Of a stretch of 64,000 nucleotides of DNA, positions 35,104-42,672 are shown in pieces; position 1 is the stretch's first letter, and each line of letters starts with the position of its first letter. The notes beneath the pieces were generated by a model. It saw only the letters and a program-made list of their open reading frames with translations. It was not told where the DNA came from and did no database searches. Source of the stretch: JAODBJ01 sp963782465 (GTDB lineage: Bacteria; Actinomycetota; Acidimicrobiia; IMCC26256; PALSA-610); NCBI GenBank assembly GCA_963782465.1, contig CAWAJR010000007.1, positions 390,815 through 454,814 of the forward strand, in the 5' to 3' direction. The position numbers and the translations under genes are program-made.

Positions 35104-37836
35104 ATGGACGGGCGGGCGGCGGACCTTGCTGGCCGGCGGGACGCCGAGGACGCCGTGGAACACGCGATGGCGTCGGCGCGGCGGGGAGCCGGAGCCGTCG
35201 TGCTCGTCGAGGCGCCGGCCGGGCTGGGGAAGTCGGTCGTCCTCGACACGTTCGCGGCGCGCGCCGATGAGGCCGGAGCCCAGTTGCGGCGGGCGACGGC
35301 TCGCGAGGTCGACTCGATCGGGGAGCAGGCACCCGTCGCCGCCACCCTCGGCATTCGCACCACCGGGGTGATCGCCGCGGGGCCCGACGTGCCGACCGTC
35401 TTGGCCGGCGAAGCCCTCCCGGATGCGACCGCGGCGCTGGTGGACCGCGCGGTCGACGCGGCGGCCGCGCTCGCGGCCGACGGCCCCCTGGTCCTGTGCA
35501 TCGACGACGCGCAATGGGCGACGCGCGGCGACATCGCGGTGATGCACACGCTGGCCCGGCGTACGCGCGCACTCCCGATCGTGCTCGCCATCGCGCTCCG
35601 GCCCCACCCACGCGGGCGCGATCTCGCCCGGCTGGTCGACGACCTCAGCCGCGACGGTGCCCGGCACGTCACGCTGGCGCCGCTGTCGCCTGACGACGTC
35701 GACCGGCTGCTCGCCACGCTGCTCGGCCACCCCCCCAGCGAGGAACTTCGGGGGCTCGCGGCGCGTGTCGGCGGGAACCCGTTCTACCTCCGGGCACTGG
35801 TCGAGGCCCTTGACGCCGAAGGCCGCCTGGGTGCCGACGCAGCGGATCGCGCCGGCAGTGCGAGCGACGGAAGTGAGGTGCCGTTCGAGCTGCACGAACT
35901 GGTGCTGCGGCAGCTGGCGACCCTCGACGGTGATGCGATCGAACTGCTGCAGTTCGCCGCCGTGCTCGGTAGCGCCGTCGACGCGCGGGAACTCGCCGCG
36001 CTGTGCGGACGGAGCACCGTCGCCATGCTGGCCGATCTCGAACGCTGCCGACGCAGCGGCGTGCTCCGCCAGGACGGCCCGCACCTGCGCTTCGCCCACG
36101 ACCTGGTCCGCGACGCGATCGTGCGCGACCTTCCCGACGAGGCGCGCCGCGCCATCCACGCGGAGGCCACACGGGTGCTCGCCGGGCTCCGCGCCGCGCC
36201 CGAGCGCGTTGCGTGGCACCGCGCCGGCGCTACGGCCGACCCCGCGCTCGCGGCGCAACTCGTCGACGAAGCCGGCGCGATCCTCGACCAGGCGCCGGCC
36301 GCCGCCGCGATCCTGGCCGAACGGGCCGTGGCCCTCGGCACGGACCAGGGCGGCACCGCGGTGCTCGTCGAGGCACTGGCCCGATCGGGTCGAGCCGCGG
36401 AAGCGCTCACGGTGGCGCACGCCGAACCCGCGCCGGGCGTCGAACTGCAGGTCGCTGCCGCGTTCGCCGCGCTGCGCAGCGGGCGCGCGATCCACCCCGA
36501 TGCCGTCGCCGTGCTCGACGGGGTGGCACGTACGTCGCCGCCCGGTGGCGCGCTGCCCGCGCAGATCGCCATCGCCCGCCTGCTCGCAGGTGATTTCGCC
36601 GGCGCCGACGCCCTTGCGTCGCGGATCGAAGGCGAAGCGGCGACGGCTGGGGTGTACGCGCTCGGTGCCCGGTCGTGGGTCGCGAGTTTCGCCGGCCGTT
36701 TCCGCGACGCCATCGCGTTCGCGGACCGCGCTGCCGGCACGGCCACGGCGGGGTCGGCCGACGCGGCCGTCGCCCAGTTCTTCCGCGGCATGGTGCTTCT
36801 CGACGCGGACCGGCTCGCCGACGCCGCCGATGCGTTCCGCGCCGGCCGGCAGGGCGCCGAACGCTGGCTGGCACCGTTGCTTCGCTTCGGCGCCGGGAGC
36901 GCGGCGTTCCTGGCCGGGCAATGGGGCAGCGCCGAGTCGGACCTCATTGCCGCAGTCGACGACGCCGGCGAAATCGGTTCGCTCCTCGCCGTCGGTGTCG
37001 CGCGCGCACACCTTGCGCAGATCGCGCTCGCCCGCGACGACGCCGCCCACGCGACCGACCACCTCGACCGCGCCGACGCCGGTTTCGCGGGTGGCGGCGC
37101 CGCGCTCGGGTTCGACTGGGTCGCGTCGACGCGCGCGCTGGAGCTCGAACGTCGCGGCCGGGCCCGCGAGGCGTTCGACACGCTCTCCGACGCTTGGGAC
37201 CTCGACATCGCGCTCGGTCTGCGTAACGATCTGCGCACGCTCGGGCCCGTACTCGCCCGTCTCGCAACGACGCTCGGCGACCCCGCAAGGGGCGCGGCGG
37301 TTGTCTCGGCTCTCGAAGCCGTCGCCGCCGGCACCGACGTGGCCAGTGTCCGCGGCGCGGCCGAGCGGGCGCGCGCGTTGGTCGATGGCGACGCTGCGCT
37401 CGCGCTGGTGGCCGCCGAGCGTTACCGCGGCTCACCGCGCGTCTACGAGCGGGCACACGCCCTGGTCGACGCCATGGACGTGTGCGCGTTCCGGGGGCTC
37501 GACGACGATGCCCGCGCGTGTTTCGACGAGGCGGCCGAGTACTTCACCGCGCTCGCGGCCACCGGCGATCTCCGAGACGCTCGTGCGCGCGCCCGGGCGC
37601 GCGGTATGCGCATGACCGTTTCCGCCGCCGCCGGCGGCGCACGGGCCGCCGAGAACCTGTCGCCGATCGAGGCACAGATCGCCGCGCTGGTTGCGAGGGG
37701 TCTGTCGAACCGCCGGATCGGCGACGAACTCCACCTCTCGCACCGTACGGTCGAGGGCCACCTCACGCGCATCTTCGCGAAGCTCGGTGTCCGGTCCCGT
37801 GTGGAACTCGTTGGGCGCGCGCACGACGCCGGCTGA
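35104..37836 (+). CDS. LAL-type LuxR regulator with N-terminal ATPase domain
   Basis: 910 residues from ATG 35104; the open frame upstream is low complexity. Walker A G-L-G-K-S is at 40-44. Walker B P-L-V-L-C-I-D-D-A-Q-W-A, G-G-N-P-F-Y-L-R-A-L-V-E-A-L and F-A-H-D-L-V-R-D-A-I are typical of the MalT-like/LAL STAND ATPases. A long TPR-like helical middle (A-L-G-A-R-S-W-V-A-S-F-A-G-R-F-R-D-A-I-A-F-A) follows. The C-terminal LuxR HTH is L-S-P-I-E-A-Q-I-A-A-L-V-A-R-G-L-S-N-R-R-I-G (about 853-905). It is similar in layout to the regulator just upstream, so the two look like a duplicated pair. The inducer and target genes are unknown. Confidence 0.92.
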   Translation: MDGRAADLAGRRDAEDAVEHAMASARRGAGAVVLVEAPAGLGKSVVLDTFAARADEAGAQLRRATAREVDSIGEQAPVAATLGIRTTGVIAAGPDVPTVLAGEALPDATAALVDRAVDAAAALAADGPLVLCIDDAQWATRGDIAVMHTLARRTRALPIVLAIALRPHPRGRDLARLVDDLSRDGARHVTLAPLSPDDVDRLLATLLGHPPSEELRGLAARVGGNPFYLRALVEALDAEGRLGADAADRAGSASDGSEVPFELHELVLRQLATLDGDAIELLQFAAVLGSAVDARELAALCGRSTVAMLADLERCRRSGVLRQDGPHLRFAHDLVRDAIVRDLPDEARRAIHAEATRVLAGLRAAPERVAWHRAGATADPALAAQLVDEAGAILDQAPAAAAILAERAVALGTDQGGTAVLVEALARSGRAAEALTVAHAEPAPGVELQVAAAFAALRSGRAIHPDAVAVLDGVARTSPPGGALPAQIAIARLLAGDFAGADALASRIEGEAATAGVYALGARSWVASFAGRFRDAIAFADRAAGTATAGSADAAVAQFFRGMVLLDADRLADAADAFRAGRQGAERWLAPLLRFGAGSAAFLAGQWGSAESDLIAAVDDAGEIGSLLAVGVARAHLAQIALARDDAAHATDHLDRADAGFAGGGAALGFDWVASTRALELERRGRAREAFDTLSDAWDLDIALGLRNDLRTLGPVLARLATTLGDPARGAAVVSALEAVAAGTDVASVRGAAERARALVDGDAALALVAAERYRGSPRVYERAHALVDAMDVCAFRGLDDDARACFDEAAEYFTALAATGDLRDARARARARGMRMTVSAAAGGARAAENLSPIEAQIAALVARGLSNRRIGDELHLSHRTVEGHLTRIFAKLGVRSRVELVGRAHDAG

Positions 37837-38164
37837 TCCGGCCGCGAACCACTTGTCGGACGAGCGACTCGAGCAACGGGCGTCATTCGCCGCGACAGGC
37901 GCGTCACCGCGGCCCGGTCGAATGGCGGCACGCGAAGGGCGTCTCCGCCGGTCCGTGGTAGTGGTGGTGAGTCGGCCTGTACGCCGGGCATCGGCCGGTT
38001 GAGGACATTTCCGCAGGTCAGAGGCTTGCGCAGGGGCGTCGAGTCCTCAATCAGTCCTCAGCGCATCACGCTGACCTGCCCGCAGAGGCCTTCAAGGCGC
38101 TGGAGCTGCTGCCGATAGTTACTACAATAGGCTAGGCAATAGAGTCATCGATTGGAAGGCGCTC
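37837..38164. other. 328-bp gap with island-edge repeat and TA promoter
   Basis: No gene is seen. The gap holds copy A of the long direct repeat (37966-38061) and, near its right end, a low-GC stretch atagttactacaatag (38115-38130). TACAAT at 38123-38128 is a good -10 candidate for the toxin-antitoxin operon. The start at 38165 has the ribosome binding site ggaagg (38154-38159). Confidence 0.5.
37966..38061 (+). repeat. Island-flanking direct repeat, copy A
   Basis: A 96-bp segment begins ggtgagtcggcctgtac and ends agtcctcaatcagtcctcag. It has a second copy at 47073-47165 in the same orientation. The first 17 and last 20 bases are identical; the middle is similar (gcatcggcc..gttg, then gcaggtcag). 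The last block itself is a direct repeat of agtcctca. The two copies bracket about 9 kb of accessory genes. Confidence 0.75.
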
Positions 38165-38566
38165 ATGACACCTGCGGCCGCAACCGACATCGGCGTCGCA
38201 TGGGAGAAGGCCCACAAGGAGTCGGTGACGGCATCGACGCGCGCCAAGGCCGCCTACTTGCTCGAGGCGGTTGGGCCGCGCATCGGCGCCGCGGCGCTCG
38301 GCCTCGCCGACGCGCGCCAACTGAAGCGGTGGGCGAAGGAGGACGAGGAACCGCGAGAAATGCTCGTCGCGCAGCGCCTCGATGCGCTGTTCTGGATCGT
38401 GCGTGCAATCGACGCGGTGTATTCGAACGCAGTCGCGGTGCGGTTCCTCCGTTCCTCCAATCCAGAACTCGCGGACGGCGCGCCGTTCAGCGTGCTCGCA
38501 ACTGCAGCCGATGGTGACGACATTCGGCGCGCGCTGACTGCAACCCGGGCGTTCCTCGAAGGCTGA
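38165..38566 (+). CDS. Xre/MbcA/ParS-type antitoxin
   Basis: 133 residues. The C-terminal half has the toxin-binding domain pattern: L-F-W-I-V-R-A-I-D-A-V-Y, then F-L-R-S-S-N-P-E-L-A-D-G-A-P-F-S-V-L and V/I-R-R-A-L-T-A-T-R-A-F-L. This is the N-P-x-L-x-x-x-x-P motif of MbcA/ParS/Xre antitoxins (DUF2384-like). The N-terminal half (K-A-A-Y-L-L-E-A-V-G-P-R-I-G-A-A-A-L-G-L-A-D-A-R-Q-L-K-R-W-A) should be the DNA-binding part. It neutralises the RES toxin encoded 4 bp downstream and probably represses the operon. Confidence 0.8.
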   Translation: MTPAAATDIGVAWEKAHKESVTASTRAKAAYLLEAVGPRIGAAALGLADARQLKRWAKEDEEPREMLVAQRLDALFWIVRAIDAVYSNAVAVRFLRSSNPELADGAPFSVLATAADGDDIRRALTATRAFLEG

Positions 38567-38570
38567 GCGG

Positions 38571-39291
38571 ATGCTCCAGGCGGATCAGATCGCGGCGGCG
38601 TACGCGGTGTACCCGAGTGCCGGCACACTCCGCGTGCACCCAGTGCCCGAGATGCTGCTGTCACCCGAACCGGAGCGGCCGGGATTGAACCGATTCGACG
38701 ACCCCGACGGCCGGGTCGCAGTGCGTTACACGGCGACTCGGGTTGATCGGTTGTTTGCGCGAGGCGATGGCGCGATTCCGGCCGAACCCCGCCGCCGAAG
38801 CAACGCTCGCCAAGATCGTCGGGATCGATGAGGATGACTTCGATCCGACGCTCGAGGATCTGGAAGCAGTTGCGCACTGGCTTGGTGCGCAACGCGTCGG
38901 CACTGTGCGCGCAACGTCGATCGGCCCCTTCGCCGACGTCGAGCGCGACGAATTGCTGGTCGGTCTCGACAAGCACCCGAAGGTCCGCACGGCACTCGCC
39001 GCGCTCGACCATGCGGCGAGGCTCGACGTCGCGTGGGTCCGTCTCGGCGGCACGATCGGCAGACCGGTGAGCCAAGCGGTTGGCGTCGCGGTTCGAGAGT
39101 GGATCGCTGACGCGCTCGGAATCGGCTACCGCTCACGACTCGCGACGGACGAACCATGCTGGGCGATCTGGGACACGACTGCCGTCGACGTCACGAGCGT
39201 CGCACTCGACCCGAACGACCTTCTCCATCGCGATGCCGTGCGCACCGTCTGCGCTGCGTACGAAATCGAACTGCCAAGTGCTTGGCAGTGA
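38571..39291 (+). pseudogene. RES-domain toxin (MbcT-like), one-base frameshift
   Basis: The first frame (ATG 38571) reads to about 38740: L-N-R-F-D-D-P-D-G-R-V-A-V-R-Y-T-A-T-R. The second continues I-G-C-L-R-E-A-M-A-R-F-R-P-N-P to 39291. Removing one G from the ggg at 38740-38742 joins them as T-R-L-I-G-C-L-R-E, giving about 239 residues. R-F-D-x-P and Y-x-A-x-x-x-x-x-C-L-x-E are RES-domain signatures. Characterised RES toxins degrade NAD+ by phosphorolysis or hydrolysis. With the upstream antitoxin it forms a type II toxin-antitoxin module. A sequencing error is quite possible; if the frameshift is real, the toxin is inactive. Confidence 0.8.
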
Positions 39292-39311
39292 GGGGCGATC
39301 GGCGAGGAGGA

Positions 39312-40880
39312 TCAGGGGAGTACTTCATCCTCGGGTTCGGTCGCTGCGCCGCCTGAGGCTTGCGATCGTTCGTGGTCGAGTCGGTCGTGTGCTCCATCCC
39401 ATGTGACGAGTGGCGTTTCGGCGTCGTGTTGCTTCTCATCGTCGGCCCGCTTGTCGGCGCTATCGGCTTTGTCGGCTTTATCGTTGGGCGCGTCTTCAAG
39501 CTCGTCAGCGAGCCGTTCGGTGTTCTCGAGGTCTTGGGTGAGGGCGCCTTCGGTCGCTTCTTCGAGGTCGCTGGCAGGTGGCGCGAGGTCGAGGCCGGCG
39601 TCTTCTGCGGCGCTGCGTCCGCTCTTTGGGAGTTGCGGTGCACGTGGTGTCCAGGCTCGGACTTGTTGGAGCACTTCTGCGTAGAAGCCGTCGATCGCTG
39701 CGAGGACGGAGTCGATGAACGCCCCACGGCCGGTCGTACGCTTGGTTCCCAGCGGTGACGTCGCGGCGATACGAAAGCTGCGTAGCTCGCGTTGCTGATC
39801 GACGATCAAAAGGTTGGGTTCTTGGCGTACGACGCTCAGTAGCTCGCTCGCCGAAGTGCCGCGGCCGCTCGTCATGGCGTCGATTCGCAGATTGTCGTGC
39901 GCGTCGACGAGTTGGCGGAGCAACCAGTTCACACGCGTCGTCGGCCGTCCTTCGCGAGGTGCGTCAACATCGACTGCAACGGTGACGCGGTTCGCTCTCA
40001 GGTCGGCGACGATCTCGAGCGGCGCAACAGCATCGGGGATCCGAAGTTCGCCGGTAAGTGCCCCGGCCGTCACGAGCGACTTGGCCTGCGCGGCGATCAA
40101 GGCTGCGGGGTCGGCGAGTTCTTTGCGAGAGAGAACGACTTCGACTCGCGCGCCGAGCTCGCGTCCGAGTCGCAGCGACGCGAACCGCAGGAGCTGTTCC
40201 CAACGGGACACCACTTCGGCGAGTCCTTTGTCGTTCGCTCGCAGTGTGCCCGCGGTGATTGCTTCTCGGATCCCGACCCACGCGGTGCCCATGTCGGCAA
40301 AGTCGAGTGCCCCCGACTTCGGATGTTCGAGGTAGCGGATCAGTTCGCCGAGTATCCAAGCCTGGTCAGGATCGGAGACGCCGCGATGCACGCGTTGCGT
40401 GATCGCGACGCTCAGCACCTCTGCCCATGAGAGATGGAACAGCGATACCCGTCGCAGTTTGCGACGATCGACGGAGATCGGGTGAACGCCGGGTGCCGGT
40501 GCCATCTGGTTCGAGATCGTCAGGACGACATCGAGGCCTTGCTCCCGAGCGACGTCGAGGTACGCCTCGATCTGTTCGCGTTTGAGTTCCATCGAACCGG
40601 TCTTGACCTCGATCAACGCGGTCCAGGTACGACCGCCTCGGGACGTCTCGAGTACGCCGTCGGGGATCACGGTTCGGTCACCGAGCTTGAAGGGAACCTC
40701 GATGTAGCCGGCAATGGCGCCCGCCGGCGCGCCGAGCGGCCGCACGATGGCAGCACCGAACTCACGGACCGCAGTCACTACCGACAACAACGCCGAAGTC
40801 GCACGTCGCTCGGCGTCGTCGGAGCCCGAGATCCCGCTCGTTGGGATCAAACGCGCCACTTGCCAATGATCGTCGGCCAT
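39312..40880 (-). CDS. PD-(D/E)XK nuclease-like protein of unknown role
   Basis: 522 residues from ATG 40880; the frame is open for 29 more codons. The N-terminal domain contains a PD-(D/E)XK core: I-P-D-G (D74), then A-L-I-E-V-K-T-G (E91, K93) and Q-I-E-A-Y-L-D-V-A-R with a conserved Gln (Q103). The middle (about 170-400) is helical and unassigned. The last 100 residues are acidic and low complexity (D-K-A-D-K-A-D-S-A-D-K-R-A-D-D-E). I recall similar actinobacterial proteins annotated only as stress response protein. It faces the toxin-antitoxin module tail to tail, inside the repeat-bounded island, so a defence role is a fair guess but unproven. Confidence 0.7.
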   Translation of the reverse strand: MADDHWQVARLIPTSGISGSDDAERRATSALLSVVTAVREFGAAIVRPLGAPAGAIAGYIEVPFKLGDRTVIPDGVLETSRGGRTWTALIEVKTGSMELKREQIEAYLDVAREQGLDVVLTISNQMAPAPGVHPISVDRRKLRRVSLFHLSWAEVLSVAITQRVHRGVSDPDQAWILGELIRYLEHPKSGALDFADMGTAWVGIREAITAGTLRANDKGLAEVVSRWEQLLRFASLRLGRELGARVEVVLSRKELADPAALIAAQAKSLVTAGALTGELRIPDAVAPLEIVADLRANRVTVAVDVDAPREGRPTTRVNWLLRQLVDAHDNLRIDAMTSGRGTSASELLSVVRQEPNLLIVDQQRELRSFRIAATSPLGTKRTTGRGAFIDSVLAAIDGFYAEVLQQVRAWTPRAPQLPKSGRSAAEDAGLDLAPPASDLEEATEGALTQDLENTERLADELEDAPNDKADKADSADKRADDEKQHDAETPLVTWDGAHDRLDHERSQASGGAATEPEDEVLP

Positions 40881-41496
40881 GTCTCGACCTTCCCACGACT
40901 TGTCGCGACTGCCCTTGGCCGAACTCGGAAGCTGCGCGCTCCAACAACCGGTGCGGGTGTCGCTCACCCCACATGCAAGCGGCCCTTGCTTAGCGCGCGC
41001 TGGCCTCGACCGCCAGGTGCTCGAAGCAGAACGCGTTGATGAGCTTCTCTGACGCGGCCGTCAACGACCGCTGGTCTCCACGCGCTCCAGGGTCGCACGG
41101 CGTGGCGGGTCTTGCGCGAAGTCGAGCGGAGTGCCAAAGGACGCGATGCGCGACTGGTCAGGACCCCGGGGCGGTTCTACCGCAGAACCGACAATACGAG
41201 CCGTCGGCCGCAGCATCAGCGCTGCGCGTTGTTCCGACCGCAAAGGGCGGGAGGCTCGACGAGACAGTCGTTCCCCGCCGTCCGTGACGAGGATCGGCTT
41301 CGTTGGTGGCCGCCCTGCGCAGGGCCGTCAAGACCTCTAGCACGGGAGGATCTGTCGGCGACGCTAGCGGCGGCAGTGGAGGTCAGCTGCGCAAGCCGAT
41401 GCAGTCGCCGCAGCGGCGGATCACTTCACCGCTGAGGCGGCCGCGGCTTACGCGGCCTCTGCGCGAACCTGTGGCCCTTGCATCGATGCGGCGGGT
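40881..41496. other. About 615 bp without a recognisable gene
   Basis: Several open frames exist on both strands, but none has a start with ribosome binding site plus a plausible protein. From 41368 a frame opens that leads without interruption into the small Ala/Cys-rich frame at 41497-41700 (A-V-A-A-A-A-D-H-F-T-A-E-A-A-A-A-Y-A-A-S). The 5' end of a broken gene may therefore lie here. Confidence 0.4.
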
Positions 41497-41700
41497 GTGT
41501 CCAACACCGTGGCTAACGTCGCGACCGCCGTTGGTGCGGCCGCACGGTGCAAACAAGCGGGCGTCTTCACGGGCGCCTGCGGGACCGCTTCCATCAAGGC
41601 GGCAACCGTCATCGGTCTCACGCGAAATCTTGTAGTGGTGGCAGCTACCCTCAAGACGTTGTTCGATCTCAGCCAACTCCGATTTCGGCGCTCCTGGTAG
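41497..41700 (+). CDS. Small Ala/Gly/Cys-rich hydrophobic protein (possibly the 3' part of a broken gene)
   Basis: From GTG 41497 the product has 67 residues, but the same frame is open from 41368 with similar character (A-R-T-C-G-P-C-I-D-A-A-G), so the real protein may be longer with its start lost to an indel. The sequence S-N-T-V-A-N-V-A-T-A-V-G-A-A and I-G-L-T-R-N-L-V-V-V-A-A-T-L is hydrophobic and glycine/alanine rich, with regularly placed Cys. It could be membrane-associated or bacteriocin-like. No family is recognised. A tiny membrane protein follows 114 bp later. Confidence 0.35.
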   Translation: MSNTVANVATAVGAAARCKQAGVFTGACGTASIKAATVIGLTRNLVVVAATLKTLFDLSQLRFRRSW

Positions 41701-41814
41701 CGAGGTCTATTTGGGTCCCGATAGTCCTGGCCACAACGGCTGCTTTCCGAGCCGAAATGGTCGGCGCTTCGCTTGCTGCTTGTTAGCTCAGCACCACCAT
41801 AGAAGGGCACGGTC

Positions 41815-42036
41815 GTGTTAGGGGCAGTAATCAGTGGCAACACAGACCTGATTATTATCGGCCTCGCTATGTCGGCGTTTACTTACGTTCACCGTATTTG
41901 GCAGCGTCGCCGGCTTCCGCGCCAACCTCGTCCGTTCGCTCGCGCGATTATTGTTTCGCACATTCGGGCGGATACGATCCTCTTCTTCTTGGGAATTGCG
42001 CTCGCCACATTCGGTGTGGTGAAAGCCATTGTGTAG
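41815..42036 (+). CDS. Small two-helix membrane protein, hypothetical
   Basis: 73 residues from GTG 41815, with the ribosome binding site agaagg (41801-41806). Two hydrophobic helices (about 10-26 and 51-72) are separated by a basic loop (H-R-I-W-Q-R-R-R-L-P-R-Q-P-R-P-F-A-R). The base composition is visibly lower in GC than its neighbours (gtaatcagtggcaacac..., attattatcgg), which supports recent acquisition. No family is recognised. Confidence 0.5.
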   Translation: MLGAVISGNTDLIIIGLAMSAFTYVHRIWQRRRLPRQPRPFARAIIVSHIRADTILFFLGIALATFGVVKAIV

Positions 42037-42208
42037 CTTTAGGCTATTAAGGAGTCTAGGACTCGCGGCGTCGCTCGTGCTCTTGAGACTCACATTTCGC
42101 GCACCAAACGAGGGCTAGGAATCGAACCACTCGGTCACGCGAACTGGAGTTGACCCAGTCTTCTTGGACACTTGATCCTGTGCGTTGCGCATGGGAAGGA
42201 GTGTCGGG
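42037..42208. other. 172-bp gap containing the putative left end of an IS3 remnant
   Basis: The segment ttgacccagtcttcttggacac (about 42151-42172) is followed 37 bp later by orfA and resembles an IS3-family terminal repeat. No second end was found downstream. Confidence 0.3.
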
Positions 42209-42586
42209 ATGGGTCGTCCATCGAAGTGCCCGGAGGAGTTCCGGCGTAAGGCGGTCGCGTTGTGCCGTTCGTCGGGTCGGTCTCGGGCTGAAGTCGCGAA
42301 ATCGTTGGGGATCAGTGACGGTTCGCTCGCCGCGTGGTCGAAGGCAGCCGAACGCGACGAGGCGCCGGGCGCGCTCGACCCGTCGGAGCGGGCGGAGCTC
42401 GAACGGTGCGTACGGAGAACAAGGAGCTGCAGATGGATCGCGAGGATCCCGCGCAAGGCAGCCGCGTACTTCGCGCAGGAGACGATAGGTGCGTCGCAGG
42501 TTCGTCTCAGAGCGTGCCAGCAAGCTCCTGGTCCAGCGGCTCTCGTCTTCGCCTTCGATCATGGCGTCTTCGAACCCCGCTGCTGA
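42209..42586 (+). pseudogene. IS3-family transposase orfA remnant
   Basis: ATG 42209 follows ggaaggagtgtcggg. The product starts M-G-R-P-S-K-C-P-E-E-F-R-R-K-A-V-A-L, a typical IS3 OrfA HTH (S-R-A-E-V-A-K-S-L-G-I-S-D-G-S-L-A-A-W). The leucine-zipper part is broken. T-E-N-K-E-L-Q-M-D-R-E is in a second frame (about 42410-42450), and R-K-A-A-A-Y-F-A-Q-E-T returns to the first. After E-T-I-G no orfB is present. It is therefore a doubly frameshifted, truncated element that differs from the IS3 copy at 52 kb. Confidence 0.8.
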
Positions 42587-42620
42587 CCGCGAGCGGTTCG
42601 CTCGTGCCCCCGGGGTCCAT

Positions 42621-42657
42621 GCGTCGCTCAACCGTCATAGTGCTGGTTGAGCGACGC
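42621..42657 (-). terminator. Terminator of the large surface-protein gene
   Basis: gcgtcgctcaacc (42621-42633) and ggttgagcgacgc (42645-42657) form a perfect 13-bp stem with an 11-nt loop. It lies 15 bp beyond the stop of the minus-strand gene that ends at 42673. Confidence 0.75.
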
Positions 42658-42672
42658 TGGTGGTCGGGAGCG

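Noticed and set aside
33451..37062. Very long minus-strand open frame (1203 codons) across the LuxR genes
   Set aside because: It is antisense to two clear regulators. Strong GC bias at third positions keeps this antisense frame free of stops, and its composition is Arg/Gly/Asp/His-rich without any domain.
37443..37991. Minus-strand frames beginning MPGVQADSPPL here and MPVQADSPPL at 46913-47095
   Set aside because: The shared start comes from the duplicated intergenic repeat, not from a protein family; downstream the frames differ and the first is antisense to the LuxR gene.
42115..42145. tRNA-like segment aggaatcgaacca on the minus strand
   Set aside because: Only a T-loop-like piece is present; stem pairing is poor and no acceptor or anticodon arm could be drawn.
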